Shown here: positions 1-9,128 of the stretch, piece by piece
How the letters are laid out: each line of letters starts with the position of its first letter
How positions within the stretch are numbered: position 1 is the stretch's first letter
From: Castellaniella sp041677825
GTDB lineage: Bacteria > Pseudomonadota > Gammaproteobacteria > Burkholderiales > Burkholderiaceae_B
Reading direction: 5' to 3'
Assembly (NCBI RefSeq): GCF_041677825.1
Contig: NZ_JBAYPG010000002.1
Coordinates: forward strand, 138,427 to 202,426
Length of the DNA stretch: 64,000 nucleotides
Made by a program: the position numbers and the translations under genes
The notes under the pieces: model-generated
Database searches by the model: none
Told to the model about the DNA's origin: nothing
What the model saw: only the letters and a program-made list of their open reading frames with translations

Positions 1-48
1 AAGTTTCAGCACACGCTGTCGCAACTGACGCTCTGGCGCCGTCACTGA
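1..48 (+). CDS. C-terminal tail of an unidentified protein
   Basis: Frame 1 is open from the left edge and ends in TGA at 46-48, giving the tail KFQHTLSQLTLWRRH. Fifteen residues are too few to assign a family. A perfect hairpin follows 15 bases later, and the next gene converges on this point, which fits a real gene end. The reading frame could still be coincidental. Confidence 0.25.
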   Translation, partial: KFQHTLSQLTLWRRH

Positions 49-62
49 ACATCACGCTGTGG

Positions 63-89
63 GCGGGCTGCCAAGTGCAGGCAGCCCGC
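63..89. terminator. Hairpin between convergent gene ends
   Basis: Perfect 10-bp inverted repeat GCGGGCTGCC / GGCAGCCCGC with a 7-base loop. It lies between the putative gene end at 48 and the convergent GGDEF/EAL gene end at 169. No U-run follows on either strand, so it is a stable stem rather than a classical intrinsic terminator. Confidence 0.3.
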
Positions 90-168
90 ACCGGCCTGGC
101 CCGGGCATCATGGCCCCAACCCGATGGACGCCAGGGATCGTACAGACCCCGCAACGGCACCGCGCATG

Positions 169-3018
169 TCAGGCGGGTGATTTCGGGATGTGTCCGTGGC
201 GAACGAACCGCTCGAAGGCCTCGGGCTTCAGGGGCGGGCTGAAGTGAAACCCCTGGACCATGTCACAGCCGTGCGCCTGCATGAAGGCCAGTTGGGTGGC
301 ATTGCCCACCCCTTCGGCAATGGTCAGCATGCCCAGGCTTTGAGCCATGCGGATGATCGTGCCGGCGATCACCTTGTCATCGGCATCGACCTCGAGGTTC
401 TGCACGAAACTGCGATCCACCTTGAGGATATGGAAATGCAGCTGTTTCAGGTAGCTGAGCGACGAATAACCCGTACCAAAATCATCGATGGCCAGTTGTA
501 CGCCCAGGGCCGAGAGCGCATCCACCTGGCGGGTGACAAATTCTGTCGTGCGCATGGCGGCCGCCTCGGTCAGTTCAATTGCCACACACTCGGGGGGCAC
601 CCCGGTCTCGGCGAGTATCTCGCGCACCCACTGGGGAAACTCGCCCTGCTGGAACTGGACCACCGAGAAATTGATGGCCACGCTGAGATCATCCAGCCCG
701 GCAGCATGCCAGCGGGCCAGCTGGCGCACCGCCGTTTGCAGCACCCAGTGGCCAATCGAGACGATCAGCCCGGTGGCCTCGGCGATGGGGATGAACTCAT
801 CGGGTGGCACATTGCCCCACTCGGACTCCCAGCGCAGCAGCGCCTCGGCCCCCACCACGCGCCCATCGGCCAGCGCGATGACGGGCTGGTATACGAGGCT
901 GAGTTCGCCACGGGCAATGGCATTGCACAAGGCAGTCCCCAATGCCAGCTGGCGTTCGGAGCGCAATTGCATTTCGGCCCTAAAGAATGAAATGTGGTTG
1001 TACCCTTCTTGCTTGACGCGATTCACGGCCGCTTCGGCCTGTGCCAGAAGCACGTCGAATTCGTTGGCATCTTCAGGACACAGCGCGATCCCGATCGACA
1101 GGGTGACTGAAACAGACTGCCCCACCACCTCGATCGGCTGGTTCATGGCCTTTTGCAGAAGCTGCGCCCGGGCCAGCGCTTCCTCCTGGCCGACCCCATG
1201 CAGCAGCATGAGAAAATCGTCGCCCGATACGCGCACCAGCATGTCCCGCCCCTGCAAGCCCGCATGCAGCCGTCGGGCCACGGCCACCAGCAAGTGGTCG
1301 CCGGTCTCGTGACCGAGCGTATCGTTGACGCCCTTGAATTGATCCAGATCGATCCAGAACAGGGCCAGATGCGCATGGCTGCGCACCGAGCCCTGGAAAC
1401 GCTCGCGCATGAGGCGCCGATTGGGCAGGCCCGTGAGCTGGTCGTACAGCGAGAGCTCGCGGATCCGTTCGGCAGCACGGCGTTTCTCAGTGACGTCTTC
1501 GAGATGCGCCATGTAGCCCGAGGCCACACCGGCTGAATTGCGGATGGGAAACACCTTGGTATCGAGAATCCGCTCGTTATGGTCCGGAAACAGGAAGGTC
1601 AGCTCACCGGCCCAATGAAAACCCTGCCGGATCGCGGATTCCAACCCCGTCCAGACCTCTGGCGCTGTGCGCGATTCAAGCAGGCGCAGCGGGTTCTTGC
1701 CCAGCAGGGCATGCGGTGCCAGGCCAAAGAAACCTGCGTAGGCCGCATTGCACAGCTGGATCCGGAAATGCATGTCGATCACCACGAATGGCAACGGGCT
1801 TTGCATGATCCCGCGGCGCAGGGTCGCCAGCACGGTTTCATCGCGCAGGCGCCGCGTCACATCGCGCGCGATCACAATGAAGCGCCGGGCGCCTGATGGC
1901 GCATCGGACCGAGGCGCCACGGACAGTTCGAAACTGCGCTCCTGTTCACCCCCCAGCGCCTTGACGACCCGGCCGCGCGACACCCCGTGGGCCTGCGCCT
2001 CTTTGAGCGCACTGCGCACGCTCTCGCCATCCTCCCTGGACAAGAGCTCGCTGATGCTGCGCACCAGTGTGCCGTCAGGCCGCACCGGTAGGCCGGGCTG
2101 ACCTTCATGCTGATAGAACTGCAGGCAATTGCCCGTATCATCCAGTTCGAGCACCCAATCGGGCAGGGCACGCAGCGTCGCCAGCATCTCGCTGCGCGAC
2201 CGGCGCAGGTCGGCATACGGATGCAGCACGGTTTCGACGAAAATGGCGTAATACAGGAACAGGAAGGCCAGTACCTTGTACACATGCCCGATGAACATCC
2301 ACGCATCCGAAACATCGGTATAGCGCGTGAAAAAGTATTCACTCTGCATCATGATGAATGCTGCGGCAAACAGGCCGCTGGCGTTGAAACCGCGCGGCCG
2401 GAGCAGGTGAAAGAACAGCCGCAGCGCAGCCAGACCGTACAGTGCCATGAGCGCATACTCGGCGCTGACCTTGAATGGCGTGAGCCCCCTGCCGGGCACG
2501 AAAAAGCGCGGCAGCAATTGCGGGTCCTGAAAATACAGCCAGGCCGACAGGCCGACCAGCGCCAGCACCAATGCGCTGCACCCGAACAGGACACGGGCCG
2601 AACCCGTGATGCGCCAGGGCACGAAGGCCACGCACAGCAGCGCCACCACGCCAAAGAAGCGCCCCAGCAGCCAGAAGTAAATGCCCTTGTTCGAATTGCC
2701 GGGCGTGACGAAATCGGGCATGCCCTGCAGCGAAAGCATGTGCAGCAGGTCGAACAGGCCCACGCCCAGAAACAGGCTGGCCAGCAGAATCAGGTTGAGC
2801 GCCGGCCGCTCGCGGCGCACGCTGCACACCAGGCCATAGATCATGAGCGAGATGCTGACCGAGAGCACTTCGAACGTCATGTGCCAGGGCAGCGAAAGAA
2901 CGCCCGAAAACCAGTTCGAAAGATTGATCGAGGCGCTCAGCAGCAAGGCCACCAGCAGAATGAGACTGATGGCGAGGGCACGACGGGCCTCGGGGTCATG
3001 GCTCGGGTGGATTTGCAT
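169..3018 (-). CDS. MASE3-PAS-GGDEF-EAL cyclic-di-GMP signalling protein
   Basis: A 949-residue inner-membrane sensor predicted to make and/or hydrolyse cyclic di-GMP. About residues 10-270 hold several membrane helices, including GLFDLLHMLSLQGMPDF, which resembles the MASE3 sensor domain. Two PAS-like segments follow, then a GGDEF domain starting near YDQLTGLPNRR with the active-site variant SGDDF, and a C-terminal EAL domain. The EAL domain keeps EALLRW, ELTE, DDFGTGYSSL, the LKVD lysine, the AEG glutamate and the QGFHF glutamine, so phosphodiesterase activity is likely. The later GVE motif reads GVG. I chose ATG 3018 over upstream in-frame codons because it places the first helix near the N-terminus. 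The net direction of the enzyme cannot be read from sequence. Confidence 0.9.
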   Translation of the reverse strand: MQIHPSHDPEARRALAISLILLVALLLSASINLSNWFSGVLSLPWHMTFEVLSVSISLMIYGLVCSVRRERPALNLILLASLFLGVGLFDLLHMLSLQGMPDFVTPGNSNKGIYFWLLGRFFGVVALLCVAFVPWRITGSARVLFGCSALVLALVGLSAWLYFQDPQLLPRFFVPGRGLTPFKVSAEYALMALYGLAALRLFFHLLRPRGFNASGLFAAAFIMMQSEYFFTRYTDVSDAWMFIGHVYKVLAFLFLYYAIFVETVLHPYADLRRSRSEMLATLRALPDWVLELDDTGNCLQFYQHEGQPGLPVRPDGTLVRSISELLSREDGESVRSALKEAQAHGVSRGRVVKALGGEQERSFELSVAPRSDAPSGARRFIVIARDVTRRLRDETVLATLRRGIMQSPLPFVVIDMHFRIQLCNAAYAGFFGLAPHALLGKNPLRLLESRTAPEVWTGLESAIRQGFHWAGELTFLFPDHNERILDTKVFPIRNSAGVASGYMAHLEDVTEKRRAAERIRELSLYDQLTGLPNRRLMRERFQGSVRSHAHLALFWIDLDQFKGVNDTLGHETGDHLLVAVARRLHAGLQGRDMLVRVSGDDFLMLLHGVGQEEALARAQLLQKAMNQPIEVVGQSVSVTLSIGIALCPEDANEFDVLLAQAEAAVNRVKQEGYNHISFFRAEMQLRSERQLALGTALCNAIARGELSLVYQPVIALADGRVVGAEALLRWESEWGNVPPDEFIPIAEATGLIVSIGHWVLQTAVRQLARWHAAGLDDLSVAINFSVVQFQQGEFPQWVREILAETGVPPECVAIELTEAAAMRTTEFVTRQVDALSALGVQLAIDDFGTGYSSLSYLKQLHFHILKVDRSFVQNLEVDADDKVIAGTIIRMAQSLGMLTIAEGVGNATQLAFMQAHGCDMVQGFHFSPPLKPEAFERFVRHGHIPKSPA

Positions 3019-3159
3019 GTGCAGCAGTGTCTCTGGTTTGAAGCACTGTACCGTAAACCCTGCCCTTTGGACAGGCCCCAAGGCTGGATACACTTGGTAT
3101 GGGCACGGCCGCTCGGCGGCCGCCACCGGCGGTGCCCCTGGGCCAAGCCGGCGATGCGC

Positions 3160-4149
3160 TCAGGATGCCCGCGACGGTGCCGGCATCGCCGCCGTATAGC
3201 GGGCACCGGCCACACAGGCCACTACGAATGCCGTGACCCACAGCATGGCCGGGGTAACCGGCTCACCCAGCAGCCACGCCGCCAGCAGCAGGCCGAGGAA
3301 AGGCTGCAGCAGCTGCAGCTGGCCCACGGCCGCAATACCCCCCTGGGCGAGCCCCCTGTACCAGAAGATGAACCCCACCAGCATGCTGAAGATGGCAACG
3401 TAGAGCCCGCCCGCCCAGGCCGACGGCGGTACGGCCGCGAGATTGCGCGGCGCCCAGATGAAGGCCAGCGGCAAACTGACCGGCAGGGAGACCACGAGCA
3501 CCCAGCAGATCACCTGCCAGGCGCCCAGCCGGCGCGCCAGACGCCCGCCTTCGGCATAACCATAGCCACAGCTGACAATGGCCAGCACCATCAGGCCATC
3601 GGCCCACAGCACCCCCGAACCATCCTGGCTGAATGCGAAGCCGACCACCGCAAGCGCCCCCAGCACGGCAAATGTCCAAAAGCTGCGCGACGGTCTTTCC
3701 TGTGCCAGCCAGGCCGCGAACAATGCGGTCGACATGGGCAGCAGCCCAATGAATACCAATGAATGCGCCGACGTGATGGACTGCAAGGCAAGCGCGGTGA
3801 ACAGCGGGAAACCCAGCACCACACCCAGTGCCACCAATACAAGACGCACCCAGTCGCCCTGTGCGGGGCGCGCCTGTGTGGCCAACCCAGTGGGCTGGCG
3901 CGTGCGACGCACCGACACGGGGCTGGCCCGATCGCCCGCTCCCGCCTGGCCGTGGACGGCCTGCGCGCCATCGCGCCGCGCCGCCAGCACCAGCATGAAG
4001 GTGGCCAGCACACCGGCCAGGCCAGCGCGCGCTGCGGTGACGAAAAGCGGATCCAGCCCCAGCACGGCCACCCGCGTGGCAGGCAGTGAACCACTGAAGA
4101 TGGCCATCCCGATGAAACCATTGAGCCAGCCGCGGGTCGTGAGATTCAT
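3160..4149 (-). CDS. EamA/DMT-family membrane exporter
   Basis: A 329-residue hydrophobic protein with about ten predicted helices arranged as two EamA repeats, as in drug/metabolite transporters of the RhaT/YdcZ superfamily. The first repeat begins at WLNGFIGMAIFSGSLPATR and the second near AWQVICWVLVVSLPVSL. A hydrophilic loop around residues 58-100 is longer than usual. The substrate cannot be predicted. It is divergent from ung, with only about 30 bases between the start codons, so the two promoters must overlap. Confidence 0.85.
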   Translation of the reverse strand: MNLTTRGWLNGFIGMAIFSGSLPATRVAVLGLDPLFVTAARAGLAGVLATFMLVLAARRDGAQAVHGQAGAGDRASPVSVRRTRQPTGLATQARPAQGDWVRLVLVALGVVLGFPLFTALALQSITSAHSLVFIGLLPMSTALFAAWLAQERPSRSFWTFAVLGALAVVGFAFSQDGSGVLWADGLMVLAIVSCGYGYAEGGRLARRLGAWQVICWVLVVSLPVSLPLAFIWAPRNLAAVPPSAWAGGLYVAIFSMLVGFIFWYRGLAQGGIAAVGQLQLLQPFLGLLLAAWLLGEPVTPAMLWVTAFVVACVAGARYTAAMPAPSRAS

Positions 4150-4181
4150 GACGCATTCCCGATGTGATACCGTTCAGTGTA

Positions 4182-4952
4182 ATGGAAAACCCGACACGTC
4201 CACCCATGCCCTTCATGCAGTCTCCAGAGACGATCCAGAACGCCTATCAAGGCTCGCTGTTCGATCAGGTGGCGGCCCTGCCGCCCGCCTGGCAGGCCGT
4301 GCTGCAGGCCCCGCATCTGCACAGGCAGCTGCTCGAGCTCGATGGCATGCTGCGCGAACGGCTCGACCAGGGTGCCGTCATCTTTCCCTTGCGGCCTTTC
4401 AGGGCGCTGCTGGAGACTGCCCCTGAAGACGTGCAGGTGGTGATCGTCGGGCAGGACCCCTACCATGGCCCCAACCAGGCACAGGGCCTGGCGTTTTCAG
4501 TGCCGAATTTCTGCCCGGCACCCCCCAGCCTGCGCAACATTTTCAGGGAACTGGGCCAGGAATATGGCCCCCCCGCAACACAGCCCAGGAACAGTCTGGT
4601 TCGCTGGGCGCGGCAAGGCGTGCTGCTGCTCAACACGACACTGACCGTCGAAGCCCGAAAACCCGCTTCGCACGCCCGCAAGGGCTGGGAGCACATCACC
4701 GACGCGCTCATCATGCGCGTCCTGCAGACGCCACGCCCCAAAGTCCTGATGCTCTGGGGCAGCCATGCCCAGGCCCGACGGGCCCTGCTGGAGCTTCAAC
4801 CACCGGTTGGGCCGGTCCACGTGCTGCTGGCCAACCATCCATCCCCCCTCTCGGCGCAACGTCCACCGCGCCCCTTCCAGGGCTGCGGGCATTTCCGGCA
4901 GGCCAACGACTGGCTCCAGGCGCACGGCCAGACAGGGATCCAATGGCAATGA
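4182..4952 (+). CDS. ung: Uracil-DNA glycosylase
   Basis: Family 1 uracil-DNA glycosylase, which removes uracil from DNA to start base-excision repair. It has the water-activating motif GQDPYHGP, the uracil-stacking region (GLAFSVP), NTTLTVE, and the leucine-loop motif HPSPLSAQR. The product is 256 residues from ATG 4182; an upstream in-frame GTG at 4164 and downstream ATGs at 4206 and 4215 are alternatives, since no strong ribosome-binding site decides the start. The 3' end overlaps azlC by 10 bases, so translation of the two is probably coupled even though the functions are unrelated. Confidence 0.96.
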   Translation: MENPTRPPMPFMQSPETIQNAYQGSLFDQVAALPPAWQAVLQAPHLHRQLLELDGMLRERLDQGAVIFPLRPFRALLETAPEDVQVVIVGQDPYHGPNQAQGLAFSVPNFCPAPPSLRNIFRELGQEYGPPATQPRNSLVRWARQGVLLLNTTLTVEARKPASHARKGWEHITDALIMRVLQTPRPKVLMLWGSHAQARRALLELQPPVGPVHVLLANHPSPLSAQRPPRPFQGCGHFRQANDWLQAHGQTGIQWQ

Positions 4953-5638
4953 AGCAACCATCCCGAACGCTGTCGCTGGCCAGCCTGACGGCGCCCGTGG
5001 CCATGGGCTATATCCCGCTGGGCGCCATATGCGGCTTTCTGTTCGTGCAGGCTGGCGGGCCAGCCTGGCTGGCTGTGGCAGCGAGCGCATTGATCTACGC
5101 GGGTGCGGCACAATTCATGATGGTGCCCATGCTCGCTGCCGGCCTGCCACTGAGTACCATCGGGCTGGCCACGCTGGTGCTGAACCTGCGCCATGTCTTC
5201 TATGGCCTGTCGCTGTTGAACACCCTGCCTGCAGTGCGCTGGCAACGCTGGTACGTGATTTTTTCCCTGACTGACGAAACCTACTCGGTGCTGACAGCCC
5301 TGCCTGCGGAACAGCGCAGGCAGCGCATAATGCTGCTCAGCGTGCTGAACCAGGGCTGGTGGATTCTGGGTACCACGCTGGGGGCCGTGCTGGGCGGCCA
5401 GGCCCACTGGGAATTGAATGGGCTGGATTTCGTGCTGGCCGCCCTGTTTGCCGTTCTGGCAGTCGAACAATGGCGCGCCCGACAGGACGCCTTCCCGATC
5501 TGGGTGGCGCTCGTCGCCTGGGCCATTGCGCAAACCCTTCTGCCCTCGCAGGCACTGGCGCTTGCCATCGGCCTGAGCCTGCTGGCCGTTGCCATGCGGC
5601 CAGGCCATGGCATCGGGTCCAGGGCCCCGCACGACTGA
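4943..5638 (+). CDS. azlC: AzlC-family branched-chain amino acid exporter, large subunit
   Basis: A 231-residue membrane protein of the AzlC/YgaZ family, the large subunit of a two-component branched-chain amino acid exporter. Family hallmarks are MGYIPLGAICGFLFVQAGGP near the N-terminus, the following YAGAAQFMM segment and NLRHVFYG. It starts within the end of ung and is followed 26 bases later by azlD, its usual partner. A second ATG at 4949 forms an ATGA overlap with the ung stop and is an alternative start; GGGA lies closer to the 4943 codon. Confidence 0.93.
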   Translation: MAMKQPSRTLSLASLTAPVAMGYIPLGAICGFLFVQAGGPAWLAVAASALIYAGAAQFMMVPMLAAGLPLSTIGLATLVLNLRHVFYGLSLLNTLPAVRWQRWYVIFSLTDETYSVLTALPAEQRRQRIMLLSVLNQGWWILGTTLGAVLGGQAHWELNGLDFVLAALFAVLAVEQWRARQDAFPIWVALVAWAIAQTLLPSQALALAIGLSLLAVAMRPGHGIGSRAPHD

Positions 5639-5664
5639 ACCCGAAGACACAACGATGACCCGCT

Positions 5665-5985
5665 ATGGATGACCCGCTCTATCTATTGGCCGCGATTGGC
5701 CTGATGGCCCTGATCACCGGGCTGCTGCGTGCCCTGCCCTTCATGGCCGGCCACTGGCTGCGCCACCACCCGCTGGTCCACAAGCTGGGGGGTTCGCTGC
5801 CCATGGCCATCATGGTGCTGCTGCTGATCGACACGGCTGCCGGCCAGGCACACAACCACCCCGGTCTGCCATGGCCGGAAGTGGCCGCCGTGGCAATGGT
5901 GGCGCTGTTGCAATGGCGCCTGAAGCATACCTTGCTGAGCATCGTGGCCGGCACGGCGGCGTACATGTTGATGCTGGGCGGCTGA
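5665..5985 (+). CDS. azlD: AzlD-family branched-chain amino acid exporter, small subunit
   Basis: A 106-residue, four-helix membrane protein of the AzlD/YgaH family. It includes the typical segment RALPFMAG and a proline-rich loop around HNHPGLPWPEV. It lies directly after azlC and should form the same exporter complex. The gene ends 126 bases before the convergent livM-like gene; no clear terminator hairpin is visible in that gap. Confidence 0.9.
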   Translation: MDDPLYLLAAIGLMALITGLLRALPFMAGHWLRHHPLVHKLGGSLPMAIMVLLLIDTAAGQAHNHPGLPWPEVAAVAMVALLQWRLKHTLLSIVAGTAAYMLMLGG

Positions 5986-6111
5986 ACCCGCAGACGGCAT
6001 CTCGCAGGGCTTGCCCAACGGCTGATGGCCACGGCACAGCGACCCTGCCCGACCGGGGCCATGATGACCGTTGTCACGACCCATATCCGAACGACCACCA
6101 CCCTATGGCCG

Positions 6112-7302
6112 TCACCCTTCTTGACGAGTCGTGCCCTGACGGGCTGCGGCCCGCAGGCGCCCGACGATCCCGTCGGGAAACCAGTACACGCACAGCACGA
6201 ACAGTACCCCAAGCCACAGCAACCAGCGTTGCGGTGCAAACAGGGCGCCCCAGAGATGGCTCCCGGGCGCCACCCCGACGACGATGGTGAGCACATCCTG
6301 CAAATATCCCTGGGCCAGCAGAAACACGGCGGCCCCCAGAACAGCCCCATAGAGGGTTCCCATGCCGCCAATCACGCAGATGAGCAAAATGAAGACCATC
6401 AGATCGAAGCTCAAGGTGGTGGCCGGGCTGACATAGCGATTGAACAAGGCAAATGCAGCGCCTGCAATACAGGTGAGCAGACCCGCCAGAACAACTGCCG
6501 CAATGCGATAATCCACCGTCCGGTAGCCCAGCGCGCGCGCCCGGAACTCGTTTTCCCGGATGGCCAGCAACACGCGGCCGAACGATGAACGCACAACACG
6601 AAAAAGCAGCAGCACCCCCGCCAGGCTCAGCACGAAGCTTGCGTAATACACCAGATGCCGCCCCGTGAAGTACAACGAGAAACGTGCCTGCTCCCACGCC
6701 GCGGCCGGATCGAGCCACAACCCACGCAGCAGGCGGGGCAGATCCAGCCCAGGCAGACGGTCCTGAAAGAGCCGGTGCCCCGGCCCGAGCACTGCAGGCA
6801 GACGCACGCGCAGACCATCAACCCCACCTGTCAGCGGATAGGCCTGCAGCACCAGTTGCACGCAGGCAAAGGCAACGGCCAGCGTGGCCAGAGCGAAGAA
6901 AATGGCCTGTACGCGCAGGGTCAGTGCCCCTAGAACGAGGGCCAGCAAGAGGCTGCACAGCAGGGCGAGCCCCAGCCCGACGGCCACGGCTGCAAGCGTG
7001 GGGCCCAGATAGTGCGTGGCCAGCGCCACCCCATAGGCCCCCAGGGCAAAAAACAGCATGTGGGCAAACGAGACCATATGCACATAACCCAGCATCAGGT
7101 CATAGGACGTGGCCACGAGGATGAAGATCATCATCGTGCCCAGCAGGGTGAACACGCGCACATCCGCAAACAGGAAAGGGCCGCCCGCCAGGCAGGCCAG
7201 CAAGAGCAGCAATGCACCCGCAAGCCAGCGACTGCGGGGCAGATCCCCCGAAACCAGGGTGGCCATCATGCCATGTTCCTCATTCTGCCCCATGTTCCTC
7301 AT
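6112..7302 (-). CDS. LivM-type ABC transporter permease
   Basis: A 396-residue inner-membrane permease of the branched-chain amino acid (HAAT) ABC importer family. The N-terminal half contains the conserved run YDLMLGYVHMVSFAHMLFF, and the cytoplasmic coupling region contains RENEFRARALGYRT. I chose the ATG at 7302 because it makes a 4-base ATGA overlap with the livH-like stop; ATGs at 7293, 7269 and 7266 are alternatives. It is the last gene of a four-gene operon (binding protein, ATPase, permease, permease). The LivF ATPase normally found in such operons is absent here. Confidence 0.9.
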   Translation of the reverse strand: MRNMGQNEEHGMMATLVSGDLPRSRWLAGALLLLLACLAGGPFLFADVRVFTLLGTMMIFILVATSYDLMLGYVHMVSFAHMLFFALGAYGVALATHYLGPTLAAVAVGLGLALLCSLLLALVLGALTLRVQAIFFALATLAVAFACVQLVLQAYPLTGGVDGLRVRLPAVLGPGHRLFQDRLPGLDLPRLLRGLWLDPAAAWEQARFSLYFTGRHLVYYASFVLSLAGVLLLFRVVRSSFGRVLLAIRENEFRARALGYRTVDYRIAAVVLAGLLTCIAGAAFALFNRYVSPATTLSFDLMVFILLICVIGGMGTLYGAVLGAAVFLLAQGYLQDVLTIVVGVAPGSHLWGALFAPQRWLLWLGVLFVLCVYWFPDGIVGRLRAAARQGTTRQEG

Positions 7303-8315
7303 CCGGTCCGTGCTTCGGCCACGGGAACGAGCCCCCAGGGGCGCCACATGAGCACCGCCAACATGAGCCCCACGACAGCCACGGAGGCCAGAGATGGCAG
7401 CAGATAACCCACATAGAGGTTGACCAGCCCGACCATCAAGGCCCCATAGAGGCAGCCACGCACGGATCCAAGCCCGCCGAGGATGATCACCACGATCACC
7501 AGTATGAGCAGTTCATCGCCCATGTGTGCAGTGATCATCTCTTGGTAGAAGCCCCAGAACATGCCACCCAGGCCTGCGAGCATGGCGCCCAGCACGAAGA
7601 CCGCAAGAAACACCGGCGTCATGCGCAGGCCCAGCGCCTCGACCATTTCGCGATCTTCGACCCCCGCCCGGATCACGATGCCCAGGCCAGAGTGTTCCAG
7701 GCCATGGATCACCAGCGCGTAGATCACCAGGCCACACGCAGCGCTCAGCACGCGGAACTTCTCCAGGGCCAGCCCGCCCAGCCACGGGATGGCTTGCGGC
7801 ACTATTAGCGAGCCGCGCAGCACCTCGGGGCGCGGCACCGCGATCGGGCTGGCACCCCAGATGCCCTGCAGCAACTGCACCAGAATGATTGCGCCGCCGA
7901 CCGTAACCAGCATCTGCTTCAGGTAATCGCCATACACCGGACGTATCACCAGACGTTCGAACAGGGCCCCCACCAGCCCGGCGACCGCCATGGCGATCAA
8001 CATGGCCGGCAGCAGGGCCAGCCACTGCCGCCAGGCTTCATGCGGGAGCGCCTGGGCGTGCGCGAGCCACCAGGCGGCACCGGCAAAGGCGCCCAGGGAA
8101 ATCAGCGCCCCATGGGCCAGATTGAGAACCCGCAGCAGACCGAAGGCCAGCGTCATGCCGGACGCCATCAGAAACAGCATCGCGCCCATGGCCAGACCAC
8201 TGAGCGTCAGGACCAGCCAGGTCTTGAGCCCCATGAGGAGCAGCCCGGCCAGGAGGATCAGGCACAGCAACCGGTGGTGGGCTGCTGGCCAGCGTATGCG
8301 CAGCCCGCGTTTCAT
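7299..8315 (-). CDS. LivH-type ABC transporter permease
   Basis: A 338-residue inner-membrane permease of the LivH class, with the family run MASGMTLAFGLLRVLNLAHG near residues 50-70 and the coupling-loop region GIVIRAGVEDREMVEALGLR. Its start overlaps the ATPase stop by ATGA and its stop overlaps the livM-like start by ATGA, so the three genes are translationally coupled. The transported compound is not evident; the family takes up branched-chain amino acids, amides, urea and aromatic acids. Confidence 0.91.
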   Translation of the reverse strand: MKRGLRIRWPAAHHRLLCLILLAGLLLMGLKTWLVLTLSGLAMGAMLFLMASGMTLAFGLLRVLNLAHGALISLGAFAGAAWWLAHAQALPHEAWRQWLALLPAMLIAMAVAGLVGALFERLVIRPVYGDYLKQMLVTVGGAIILVQLLQGIWGASPIAVPRPEVLRGSLIVPQAIPWLGGLALEKFRVLSAACGLVIYALVIHGLEHSGLGIVIRAGVEDREMVEALGLRMTPVFLAVFVLGAMLAGLGGMFWGFYQEMITAHMGDELLILVIVVIILGGLGSVRGCLYGALMVGLVNLYVGYLLPSLASVAVVGLMLAVLMWRPWGLVPVAEARTG

Positions 8316-9124
8316 GCGCCGGGCTCACCCAGATACACCGCCTGCACATCTGCCGATGCCATGATGCGTGCCGGCGTGTCATCGGCCAGCACACGCCCCT
8401 GATGCAACACGATGATGCGTTGCGCGAGCGAGCGGATCACGTCCATCTTGTGCTCGATCAGCAAAATGACGCGCCCGGCACTCTGATGCAATTGCGCAAC
8501 CAGATCGAGCATCGCCGGCACTTCTTCCACGGCCATGCCCGCTGTCGGCTCATCGAGCAGACACACGACAGGATCCTGGGCCAGCAGCAGGGCCATCTCG
8601 AGCTTGCGGCGCGCAGCGTGCGTCAAGGTCCGTACCGGCCGGGCCGCCAACCCGGCCAGTTGCACCTGTTCAAGACAGGCCATGGCGCGCGTCAGAACGT
8701 CATGACGCTGGTCGGCCCGCTGCCAGGGGCTGGCCAGCCGCCCCTCCCGAACCGTGAGCGCCAATGTCACGTTCTCGAGAACCGTCAGCGCCGCAAACAG
8801 CTGGTTGATCTGGAAAACGCGTCCGAAGCCCGCCAGAGCACGCTCCGGCATGCCCATGCGGGTGATATCGGCACCCGCCAGACGGATCACCCCGCGATCG
8901 GGTTGCAACTGCCCCGAAAGCAGATTGAAAAAAGTCGTCTTGCCGGCCCCATTCGGGCCCACGATGGCCGTGAGGCTGCCCTGCTCGAAAGTGAGCGAGA
9001 TCCCATCGATGATGACCTGCTCGCCCAGGGATACCGCCAGATCATGCACGGCGAGCAGGTCCCTGTCGCCAGGCCGCCCGCCCCGTGCGGGAAGGGCTGC
9101 GCGCCGCCCGACATGCTGATGCAC
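8312..9124 (-). CDS. LivG-type ABC transporter ATPase with altered signature motif
   Basis: A 270-residue cytoplasmic ATPase that powers the adjacent permeases. It has Walker A GPNGAGKTT, the Q-loop in RVFQINQLF, Walker B CLLDEPTAGM and the H-loop LIEHKM. The ABC signature, usually LSxGxQR or a close variant, here reads LTHAARR and lacks the central glycine. A roughly 25-residue extension precedes the first strand. It is the only ATPase of the operon, so it must act as a homodimer or pair with an ATPase encoded elsewhere, for example the livF-like gene at 39943. Confidence 0.88.
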   Translation of the reverse strand: MHQHVGRRAALPARGGRPGDRDLLAVHDLAVSLGEQVIIDGISLTFEQGSLTAIVGPNGAGKTTFFNLLSGQLQPDRGVIRLAGADITRMGMPERALAGFGRVFQINQLFAALTVLENVTLALTVREGRLASPWQRADQRHDVLTRAMACLEQVQLAGLAARPVRTLTHAARRKLEMALLLAQDPVVCLLDEPTAGMAVEEVPAMLDLVAQLHQSAGRVILLIEHKMDVIRSLAQRIIVLHQGRVLADDTPARIMASADVQAVYLGEPGA

Positions 9125-9128
9125 CGGA

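Noticed and set aside
2107..3762. Open frame of 551 codons on the plus strand
   Set aside because: It is antisense to the GGDEF/EAL and EamA genes. The protein is rich in Q, R, H and P, as expected from antisense reading of GC-rich genes, and has no domain.
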